A stretch of DNA of 38,006 nucleotides from Promethearchaeota archaeon (GTDB taxonomy: Archaea > Asgardarchaeota > Lokiarchaeia > Sigynarchaeales > SOKP01), in assembly GCA_016839845.1 (NCBI GenBank), contig JAEOTL010000298.1:1-38006 (forward strand). The letters run 5' to 3'. The notes beneath the pieces were generated by a model. The model saw nothing but the letters and a program-made list of their open reading frames with translations, did not search any database and had not been told where the DNA came from. Positions within the stretch are counted from its first letter, which is position 1. The number at the start of each line of letters is the position of its first letter. Made by a program: the position numbers and the translations under genes. Positions 32,574 to 38,006 of the stretch are shown here, piece after piece.

Positions 32574-32737
32574 TTAGATAAGGTATAAAATTTGAATTTA
32601 GAATTTAGGTTTCTTCTATTGAAGTTCGAAGATAATTTTATGGTTCATATTTTTTCAGCACAGTATTCGGATTTCCAAGAGAATGTTCGCCATAATTTTT
32701 TTTTAATCGAACTAATTACGATTTATTTAGTGGTTAA

Positions 32738-32764
32738 CCGTATAATATTCGGTAGGTTTAAATA
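32738..32764 (+). promoter_or_regulatory. CCGTA-N5-TTCGG repeat joined to TATA-like TTTAAATA
   Basis: CCGTATAATATTCGG at 32738-32752 is followed by TAGG and TTTAAATA (32757-32764). The arrangement copies that at 28202-28218. It is the probable promoter of the 32873-35594 genes, with a leader of about 80 nt. Confidence 0.55.
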
Positions 32765-32872
32765 GTATATTTTATATGTTAATCATAGAAAGATTGGTTT
32801 AAAAAATTTAAATTAAAAATATCTGTTATTGAAAGTTATTCAAAATTAATAAAAAAATTGAGGTGGTAATTA

Positions 32873-33202
32873 ATGTTAAAATTAGACTATACTACACCCG
32901 AAGGTTCATTCAAGCAAGATAAGGAAGGTTCTATGAAAAAAATTAAAATCACAGAAAAGCTAAGATCAAAGATCGATGAAACTACACAACATTTAATAAA
33001 GAGTAATTTTCCTTATGATGCCTTGTGTTGGGCCCTTGCTGAATTTCAGATGATTTTTGAAAAAGGGGGTAAAAATTATTCAGAGCAAGAAGTAATTGAG
33101 AGGGAAAAGAAAATTTTTAACGTATCGCTTGAATATGATGAAATCTGCTTTCTTATTGCTAATCTTAAAGTCTACCTTGAAGAAGTTAAGTTGTATCCAT
33201 AA
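32873..33202 (+). CDS. Hypothetical 109-residue protein before the CoA-transferase fusion
   Basis: The protein is helical and charged: KIKITEKLRSKIDETTQHLIKSNFPYDALCWALAEFQMIFEKGGKNYSEQEVIEREKKIF and a C-terminal LIANLKVYLEEVKLYP. SD GAGGTGG lies 6 nt before the ATG. It is followed after 23 nt by the large acyl-CoA enzyme, so one transcript is likely. An internal MKKIKI start at codon 22 is possible but has no SD. No family recognised. Confidence 0.6.
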   Translation: MLKLDYTTPEGSFKQDKEGSMKKIKITEKLRSKIDETTQHLIKSNFPYDALCWALAEFQMIFEKGGKNYSEQEVIEREKKIFNVSLEYDEICFLIANLKVYLEEVKLYP

Positions 33203-33225
33203 TCGCAATTGTATAGGTGAAGTCA

Positions 33226-35151
33226 ATAAAGGATTTAAATCGTAATTTATCATTATTGCTATCAAATTATAAGAGTAAGGAATTGAGCCCTGAAGAAGCT
33301 ATTAAAGCATACATTAATCCAGGTGACCGAATTTTTATTGATTCTGGATGTTCTGAACCATTGGATCTTACCCAAAAGCTTATAGAACTCGGTCCGAAAT
33401 TCCCAGATGTTGAAATTCTGCATTTCATAAGTCTTTCTGATTTTGATTATTATAGAACTGCTGGAGGCAAAGAGGATTTATTTCGTCATAATGTGTTTTT
33501 CATTAGTGATAATCTTAGGGAAGCTGTAAAGAATGGTTTTGCAGATTATACTCCAATGTTACTTTCAGAAATCCCAAGGATTTTTGAACAAGGACAGATG
33601 CATCTTAAAACCGCCCTTATACAGGTTAGTCCTCCTGATCAACACGGTTTTTGTAGTTATGGTATAAATGTTGATGTAACTAAACCTATTACTGAAACAG
33701 CAGAATATATTATTGCTGAAATAAATCCGAATATGCCCCGAACTTTGGGTGATTCTTTTATTCATATGGACAAAATTGATGCATTTACTATATCTAATCA
33801 TGATATTCTAGAATTTACGTATGAGGATTCAAGTAAAACCGCAGAAAAGATTGGAAAATATGTTGCTTCTTTAATTGAAGATGAATCTACAATTCAAATG
33901 GGAATAGGAACCATCCCAAATGCCGTAACTAGAGAATTAGTGGAGAAAACGGATCTAGGAGTACATAGTGAAGTATTTTCTGATGGAATTGTAGATTTAG
34001 TTGAGAAAGGAGTAGTAACTTGTGATAAGAAAACGATTCATAGAGGTAAAATAATCACATCTTTCATAATGGGTTCACGTAGACTTTATAATTTTGTAGA
34101 TAACAATCCTTTTGTAGAATTTCACCCTGTTAATTATTGTAATGATCCTTTTATTATCAGTAGAAATAGAAGGCAAGTAGCGATAAATGCTGCCTTATCA
34201 GTAGATTTAACAGGGCAAATTAACGCTGATTCTTTAGGACCTTTATTTTATAGTGGAATAGGTGGTCAAGTAGATTTTATCCGAGGAGCAAATCGTTCTA
34301 AAGGTGGCAAATCAATCACAGTTATTCCTAGTACCGCAACCCTTAAGGATGGTACTATCGTTTCTCGAATTGTTCCCTTTCTCCAACCGGGGTCAGGAGT
34401 TGTTATCACTCGAGGAGACGTCCATTATGTTGTAACTGAATGGGGGGTCGCTTATCTATATGGTAAGAGTATCAGAGAAAGAGTTCTGCAATTGATAAAT
34501 ATTGCTCATCCCGATTTTCGGGAAGAATTACTTGAATACGCGAAGAAATGGAAATACGTGTACTCAGACCAGCAGTTACCACACTCGATAGGTGGGAAAC
34601 TAAGTCTGTATCCAGAGAAATATGAAACATCTCTTCAACTAAAAAATGGTTGTAGTATTAAAATTCGTCCTGTAAAACCTACAGATGAGCGATTAATCCA
34701 AGAACTTTACTATTCAATGGGAAGGAAGGATCGTTACTTAAGATTTTTTGCCGCCAGAAGAAGTTTTCCTCACAAAATGATTCAAACTTTAGCTAATATC
34801 GATTACTCTACTAATATGATTTTAGTAGGGGAGGTATGGGAAAATGATGAACAGAAATTAATTGCTTCTGCAGCGTTTATCAAAGATAAAAAAAACCCAT
34901 CAACAGCCGAACTAGCTTTAGTAGTTAATGATAAATGGAGAAGATACGGTATAGCTAAGTTTTTACTACAATATTTGGTAAAAATTGGTCGAGAATTGAA
35001 TTATAAATATTTTTCTGGAACAGTTCTGCTTGAAAATAAACCAATGCTCCACATTTTACATGATAGTGGATATCCTATGATATCCAAAAAAGTAAGTTAT
35101 GGGGAGGTTGATTTTAAATTTGATATATCAAAATCCCCCTCACAAAATTAA
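33226..35151 (+). CDS. Acetyl-CoA hydrolase/transferase fused to a GNAT acetyltransferase, ATA start
   Basis: The 641-residue protein has an N-terminal CoA-transferase part (residues about 15-455): GDRIFIDSGCSEPLDL, DQHGFCSYGINVDVT, GIGTIPNAV, the catalytic glutamate in VHSEVFSDGIVDLV, and GIGGQVDFIRGA. The C-terminal GNAT (about 480-635) shows IRPVKPTDERLIQELYYSM, AELALVVNDKWRRYGIAKFLLQYL. Such fusions are known in some anaerobic bacteria and could use an acyl-CoA both for transfer and for acylation. The GTG at 33217 is inside the SD AGGTGA (33215-33220); five nt later ATA at 33226 begins KDLNRNLS, which I take as the start. Confidence 0.88.
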   Translation: MKDLNRNLSLLLSNYKSKELSPEEAIKAYINPGDRIFIDSGCSEPLDLTQKLIELGPKFPDVEILHFISLSDFDYYRTAGGKEDLFRHNVFFISDNLREAVKNGFADYTPMLLSEIPRIFEQGQMHLKTALIQVSPPDQHGFCSYGINVDVTKPITETAEYIIAEINPNMPRTLGDSFIHMDKIDAFTISNHDILEFTYEDSSKTAEKIGKYVASLIEDESTIQMGIGTIPNAVTRELVEKTDLGVHSEVFSDGIVDLVEKGVVTCDKKTIHRGKIITSFIMGSRRLYNFVDNNPFVEFHPVNYCNDPFIISRNRRQVAINAALSVDLTGQINADSLGPLFYSGIGGQVDFIRGANRSKGGKSITVIPSTATLKDGTIVSRIVPFLQPGSGVVITRGDVHYVVTEWGVAYLYGKSIRERVLQLINIAHPDFREELLEYAKKWKYVYSDQQLPHSIGGKLSLYPEKYETSLQLKNGCSIKIRPVKPTDERLIQELYYSMGRKDRYLRFFAARRSFPHKMIQTLANIDYSTNMILVGEVWENDEQKLIASAAFIKDKKNPSTAELALVVNDKWRRYGIAKFLLQYLVKIGRELNYKYFSGTVLLENKPMLHILHDSGYPMISKKVSYGEVDFKFDISKSPSQN

Positions 35152-35207
35152 TTAAACTGTATATAATCAATTTAAAATAAATGAAGATTTGGAGGTGGAT
35201 ATAATTA

Positions 35208-35594
35208 ATGATTGAGGTATTTAATAAAAAAAAGAAGAGAATTGGATATATTAAGGGAAAGGAATACTTCGATAAGAAAAACAGATTAATCGGTTATTTA
35301 GAAGGAAATGATGTTAAGACCAAGAATGGTAATATTCTTTTAAAACTTGATAAACACGATGATATCTATTTCGGTAATGAACAAGTGGGTTATATTCTTA
35401 ATTCCCAAGTGTATTTAAGAGAGAAACCTATTTTTGAATTTTCAGAAGAAAAAAGAGAAGTACATACTCTCGATGGAAAAGAAGACCTAATATTAATAGG
35501 TAATAACGGAAAAATTAATGATTTAGATTTATTCGCAATTGCAACGATTTTTCTGGAATCTAAATGGTCTGACATAATTTATGGGTATTATTAA
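35208..35594 (+). CDS. Beta-repeat protein of unknown function (beta-flower-like)
   Basis: The 128-residue protein consists of short repeats of the form strand-turn-strand: KKRIGYIKGKEYFD, KKNRLIGYLEGNDVKT, KNGNILLKLDKHDDIYF, NEQVGYILNSQVYL. This resembles small 4-fold beta-flower domains, which carry similar GxxIGYIxxxxVYDxxG repeats; the match is by pattern only. The C-terminus is a hydrophobic helix (LDLFAIATIFLESKW). SD GGAGGTGG lies before the ATG. It probably ends the operon of the CoA-transferase fusion. Confidence 0.6.
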   Translation: MIEVFNKKKKRIGYIKGKEYFDKKNRLIGYLEGNDVKTKNGNILLKLDKHDDIYFGNEQVGYILNSQVYLREKPIFEFSEEKREVHTLDGKEDLILIGNNGKINDLDLFAIATIFLESKWSDIIYGYY

Positions 35595-35626
35595 ATCTTT
35601 TTTGAATCATTTAAATTAATAGGTAT

Positions 35627-35764
35627 ATTACTCTTGAGAAGGATGATATTATCGCTACGGGAACTCCGAGTGGAGTAGGTCCAGTCTTACCCGGGGATGT
35701 TATTGAAGCTTCAATTGACAAAATTGGCACCATTACCCGCAAAGTTGCCTTGGAGGAAGAATAA
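35627..35764 (+). pseudogene. C-terminal fragment of an FAH-family gene
   Basis: The frame reads LEKDDIIATGTPSGVGPVLP and on to a TAA, matching the last 45 codons of FAH copy 2 with a few conservative changes (R to K, I to V, H to R). There is no start and no upstream part of the gene, since unrelated sequence precedes it. It is the left edge of a duplicated block whose right part is the small CC gene. Confidence 0.85.
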
Positions 35765-36021
35765 CCTTCCTTTTCAAATAGAATCGGAATAATTTTTATC
35801 AAATTTTTTTAAGATAGATCGCTTTTTATTAAATAATGAATGAGATCTTGAGTGAAGAAACGAAGGAAGAGATACTCAAGTTAATCTCAACTCCCGGGAT
35901 TGAAGTTGAGGACATTGTATCAAAAGTAAATCTAGATTTTGATACAATTATGGAATTTCTTTCAGATGAATATCTCAAACATAACTTAGATTATGGGAGA
36001 AGAATCTGTTGTAGATTTTAA
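35629..36021. repeat. Dispersed duplication, copy B
   Basis: This copy of 22772-23166 includes the FAH gene fragment, the T-rich spacer with ATTTTTTTAAG and the complete small gene. Most differences in the coding parts are synonymous or conservative. Similarity stops just after the small gene's stop codon. Confidence 0.85.
35836..36021 (+). CDS. Small conserved protein with C-terminal GRRICCRF, copy B
   Basis: The 61-residue protein differs from copy A at a handful of residues (for example VSKVNLDFDTIMEF against VLKVNLDFDIIMDF), and the YGRRICCRF end is unchanged. Preservation of the frame while the FAH part decayed suggests that this small protein is itself useful. It is the last gene before the ribosomal operon, followed by a T8 tract. 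Confidence 0.7.
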   Translation: MNEILSEETKEEILKLISTPGIEVEDIVSKVNLDFDTIMEFLSDEYLKHNLDYGRRICCRF

Positions 36022-36062
36022 TCTCCTAATCCTTTTTAATAATATTTTTTAATGTTGCTGCG

Positions 36063-36070
36063 TTTTTTTT
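36063..36070 (+). terminator. Poly-T tract after the small gene
   Basis: A run of eight T residues 42 nt after the stop of the small CC gene could end its transcript before the ribosomal operon. The 147 nt that follow up to 36217 hold no gene and should contain the uL11 promoter. Confidence 0.35.
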
Positions 36071-36217
36071 CTTACTAAGTTCATAAAATATTATTCTAAG
36101 AAACTTAGGACGCAAATTAAAGCGGTTTCGATATAGTAGAGATATTGGAAAACAAAAGTTTTTACGCGATTTTTTGCTTCGGAGTTTTATTGTTATGGAC
36201 TAATTAGGTGAAATTAT

Positions 36218-36816
36218 GTGAGTAGTAAAGGAAAAGTAATAGTTAAAGCCCTTGTGACTGGTGGGACTGTTTAAATTTAGCAATCACTTCGATTGAACCC
36301 CAAGTGCATCAGGAGGGCCGCCGATAAGTCAGAACGTATCGTTCTAATTACTTTACGGTAAAGGCCCCGCAGTCGGCCCCACTGGCATAACCGGAAACCA
36401 CCTCGGTTTCTGATGCATACATAAAAGATGTGGTCGACGCAATTAATGAACAGACTATGGTTTTTAGAGGTCTTACAGTCCCAGTAAGAATTGAATGCGA
36501 TCCGGAAACAAAGCAATTTGAGATTTTTGTTGAAACTCCATCCACTGCTTCACTACTACTAAAAGAAGCTGGTGTAGAAAAAGGAAGTTCAGAAAATGCC
36601 GAGAAAAAAATTGGGGATCTCACACTCGACCAAGTCATTCAGGTAGTTGAAGCAAAGAAGAGCATCTTTCTTGATAAAACGATGAAAAACGCTGTTAAAT
36701 CAACATTAGGCACAGCATTATCGATAGGAGTTACTGTTGAAGGAGAAGACCCTAGGGAGATTCAGAAGAGGATTGATAATGGAGAATACAACGAAAAAAT
36801 AAAAGGTGAGTTATAG
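36218..36816 (+). CDS. rpl11: Ribosomal protein uL11, coding sequence split into four exons by three mini-introns
   Basis: The gene begins at GTG 36218 with SD AGGTGA 6 nt upstream. The first 16 codons end in VTGGT, then a stop appears. Joining exons 36218-36267, 36305-36325, 36362-36390 and 36419-36816 gives one frame of 165 residues, the normal archaeal length. It reads GGTASGGPPIGPAVGPTGIN at the exon joints, aligning without gaps with the archaeal consensus GGKATPGPPLGPALGPLGVN. Downstream, KDVVDAINEQT and VPVRIECDP are standard. The conserved Gly/Pro segment contacts thiostrepton-site rRNA and translation factors, so unspliced mRNA could not make uL11. A GTG at 36430 is a false start. 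It heads the uL11-uL1-uL10 operon. Confidence 0.93.
36268..36304 (+). other. BHB intron 1 of rpl11, 37 nt
   Basis: Protein alignment places the insertion at 36268-36304, with two-base ambiguity. In RNA, exon UGGG (36262-36265) pairs with intron CCCA (36299-36302) as a 4-bp helix. Three-base bulges ACU (36266-36268) and AGU (36303-36305) flank it on opposite strands, and GUU (36269-36271) pairs with AAC (36296-36298) directly inside. A CAAUC/GAUUG hairpin (36281-36295) tops the intron. Cuts after the second bulge base (AC|U and AG|U) give exactly the in-frame joint. The outer exon-exon helix is weak. Confidence 0.85.
36326..36361 (+). other. BHB intron 2 of rpl11, 36 nt (relaxed motif)
   Basis: Outer exon helix GGGCC (36315-36319) pairs with GGCCC (36363-36367). 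The central helix is GCCG (36320-36323) with CGGU (36356-36359). The 3' bulge is AAA (36360-36362) and the 5' side AUA (36324-36326) faces a few unpaired bases, so the 5' half is a relaxed internal loop. A perfect AGAACG/CGUUCU hairpin (36331-36345) lies inside. Cuts AU|A and AA|A restore the ATA codon. The length is a multiple of three but an in-frame TAA is present. Confidence 0.83.
36391..36418 (+). other. BHB intron 3 of rpl11, 28 nt
   Basis: The joint is unambiguous from the protein (GIN|IK needs ATA A+AC ATA). Exon GCAU (36385-36388) pairs with intron AUGC (36413-36416). Bulges AAC (36389-36391) and AUA (36417-36419) carry the cuts AA|C and AU|A. The intron body is an 8-bp hairpin, 36392-36399 with 36405-36412, one G-U, loop ACCUC. 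This is a textbook BHB apart from a short outer helix (UG/CA). Confidence 0.88.
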
Positions 36817-37547
36817 AACTGAAAGTAGATGAAAAATTACTAAGAAAGTCTTTAAATGCCGCGATCGACTTCTCGATTATAAAAAAGGAAGGATTTAAAG
36901 AAAAGGTTAGAAAATTTGATGAGACTGTTGATGTCATTATTAATATTAAAGATGTGAATCTAAACGATCCTAAAAATAGAATCGATAAGGAAATCATCCT
37001 CTCACACGAAATAATCACAAAAGGTAAACCAAATATCTGTGTAATCGCTTCAGATGAGATTTTAATGGAAGCAAAGAAACTTGGTGTTGATACTCTTGAT
37101 TCAGATGGGCTTAAAAGCCTAAATAATGATGAAAAGAAAGAGAAAAAGAAATTTGCTAAGAAGTATGATTTTTTTGTTGTCGAGGATAAGATGATGAGAG
37201 ACGTTGCTCGATATTTAGCACGATTCCTAGGTCCTCTGGGTAAAATGCCAAAACCCTTCCCTTCAGGATATGGTATTATTTCTAGTCCAGATGATCTAAA
37301 AGTTGCTTATGATCGCTATAAGAAGATAATCCGTATTCAAATGAAAAAGCAACCAATTATTTTCGTGAAGATTGGGAAGAAATCAATGGAAATTGATAAA
37401 TTATTTGAAAATATGAAAACAATTGTTAACTATATTGCAGATCAAATGCCCCACAAGTTCAATAATTTCAAGTCTATGCATTTGAAGAGTACTATGGGCA
37501 AGCCTGTAAAAGTTACTGAAGATTTTCTAAAGAGTATAGAGGTGTAA
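36813..37547 (+). CDS. rpl1: Ribosomal protein uL1 with a non-standard start
   Basis: The frame upstream of the first GTG (36954) encodes the normal uL1 N-terminus (KVDEKLLRKSLNAAIDFS, then VDVIINIKDVNLNDPKNRID), so the gene starts earlier. After the in-frame TGA at 36807 the choices are ATA 36813 or CTG 36819. ATA overlaps the uL11 TAG as ATAG, the same arrangement as at the DUF134 gene, with AGGTGA (36804-36809) 3 nt before it; CTG would have a 9-nt spacing. The rest is typical: FLGPLGKMPKPFP, MKKQPIIFVKIGKKSM, LKSTMGKPVKV. It binds the L1 stalk of 23S rRNA; archaeal uL1 often also represses its own operon. Confidence 0.9.
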   Translation: MELKVDEKLLRKSLNAAIDFSIIKKEGFKEKVRKFDETVDVIINIKDVNLNDPKNRIDKEIILSHEIITKGKPNICVIASDEILMEAKKLGVDTLDSDGLKSLNNDEKKEKKKFAKKYDFFVVEDKMMRDVARYLARFLGPLGKMPKPFPSGYGIISSPDDLKVAYDRYKKIIRIQMKKQPIIFVKIGKKSMEIDKLFENMKTIVNYIADQMPHKFNNFKSMHLKSTMGKPVKVTEDFLKSIEV

Positions 37548-37551
37548 AGAA

Positions 37552-38006
37552 ATGATTAAAAAGGACCATATTCCGCAATGGAAATTAGATGAGATTAATA
37601 CTCTTATAGATTTATTTAAGACACATAAAAATGTTGCAGTGATCGAAGTTGCCCATATTCATGACACGCAAATTCAATCAACTCGCAAAATTTTAAGAGG
37701 AAAAGCGGTATTTCGAATGTCAAAAAAATCTTTGCAGCAAAGAGCAATCGAACAATATGAAAAAGAATCGAAAAAACCTAATTTAGATGCACTGGCAAGT
37801 CATATCCCAGGTCAGTCTAGTCTTGTGTTTACTGATTTAGATCTCTTTGAACTTAAGAAAATATTTCATGAAAGCGAGTGGATGGTACCCGCAAAACCGA
37901 ATGAAGTTACACCTGTTGACATATGGGTCCCTGCCGGAGACACAGGTTTACCGACTGGACAGGTTATTAGCGAATTAAACATGACCTTAAAACTCCCGAC
38001 TCGAAT
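37552..38006 (+). CDS. rplP0: Ribosomal protein uL10 (P0), 3' truncated by the window end
   Basis: The frame begins at ATG 37552 after SD GAGGTG and runs off the window after 151 codons. It shows QWKLDEINTLIDLFKTHKNVAVIEV, TRKILRGKAVFRMSKKSL, HIPGQSSLVFTDLDLFEL, PAKPNEVTPVDIWVPAGDTGLPTG, the archaeal/eukaryotic P0 pattern. It anchors P1/uL12 dimers in the GTPase centre together with uL11. It starts 4 nt after the uL1 stop, so it is in the same operon. Confidence 0.93.
   Translation, partial: MIKKDHIPQWKLDEINTLIDLFKTHKNVAVIEVAHIHDTQIQSTRKILRGKAVFRMSKKSLQQRAIEQYEKESKKPNLDALASHIPGQSSLVFTDLDLFELKKIFHESEWMVPAKPNEVTPVDIWVPAGDTGLPTGQVISELNMTLKLPTR

Noticed and set aside
36400..36416. Box C/D-like CTGA and TGATG within the third insertion
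   Set aside because: The second box of each pair and guide spacing are missing; the bases are better explained by the intron hairpin and the AUGC helix.
36269..36418. uL11 as a decaying pseudogene or a programmed ribosomal bypass
   Set aside because: The downstream frame and operon are intact, and all three insertions have matching BHB cut sites. Bypassing cannot be excluded without RNA data but does not explain the BHB geometry.
36430..36816. uL11 starting at GTG 36430
   Set aside because: This would remove the first 35 or so conserved residues; these are encoded upstream in pieces with a proper SD and start.
1..38006. tRNA genes, CRISPR arrays, insertion sequences
   Set aside because: No T-arm GTTCRANYC in a cloverleaf context, no regularly spaced repeats and no transposase or integrase motif were found by eye; an intron-containing tRNA could still be missed.

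Overview
The window reads as AT-rich archaeal chromosome. Evidence for Archaea: a transcription factor B gene with zinc ribbon and cyclin repeats, uS2, the uL11-uL1-uL10 ribosomal order, TATA-like boxes of the TTTAAATA type, GGTGA-type Shine-Dalgarno (SD) sites, and a stand-alone ThiN thiamine-phosphate synthase. Several metabolic genes (shikimate kinase, adenylate kinase) are of bacterial type. A deep-branching, anaerobic lineage such as an Asgard archaeon is my best guess; nothing in the window proves it. No rRNA, tRNA, CRISPR array or transposase was recognised.

Layout. 1-8.5 kb: tail of a restriction/methylase gene, nucleoside hydrolase, a TPP enzyme, a nitronate-monooxygenase-like flavoprotein, a radical SAM/DUF4130-like pair, a CooC-like ATPase, a GNAT and a HAD hydrolase. 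8.5-14.5 kb: uS2, HD protein, LeuC/LeuD-type hydro-lyase with a membrane M28 peptidase, dTMP kinase. 15-19.6 kb: aromatic amino acid genes (tyrA-like, aroE, aroK, aroD) and adk. 19.6-23.2 kb: thiamine genes (ThiN, ThiW-like) and tandem FAH-family genes. 23.2-36 kb: an accessory block rich in paralogues (two Lrp regulators, three universal stress proteins, two NifX-like proteins, two copies of an unknown 184-residue family, two copies of a small CC-tailed protein) with repeated palindromic operators and TFB. 36.2-38 kb: ribosomal uL11-uL1-uL10, cut by the window end.

The most remarkable object is the uL11 gene (36218-36816). Its N-terminal coding sequence is broken by three tiny insertions of 37, 36 and 28 nt that cause frameshifts or in-frame stops. 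Removing them restores a gap-free archaeal uL11 of 165 residues. All three junction pairs, placed from protein conservation, fall at the expected cut points of bulge-helix-bulge (BHB) RNA motifs with a 4-bp central helix. I read these as three archaeal splicing-endonuclease introns in one ribosomal protein gene.

The second theme is translation initiation. At least seven genes appear to start at ATA or ATT (uL1, the DUF134 regulator, the CoA-transferase/GNAT fusion, both copies of the unknown family, a universal stress protein, probably the HAD hydrolase). Most have an SD site at ordinary spacing, and two form ATAG stop/start overlaps. Several apparent GTG starts lie inside the SD sequence itself.

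Functionally, the accessory block looks like a redox/stress and iron-sulfur or metal-cofactor module (NifU-like scaffold, NifX-like proteins, DUF134 regulator) under shared operators: a perfect 14-bp palindrome before both NifX genes and a CCGAA-N5-TTCGG element just upstream of TATA boxes.
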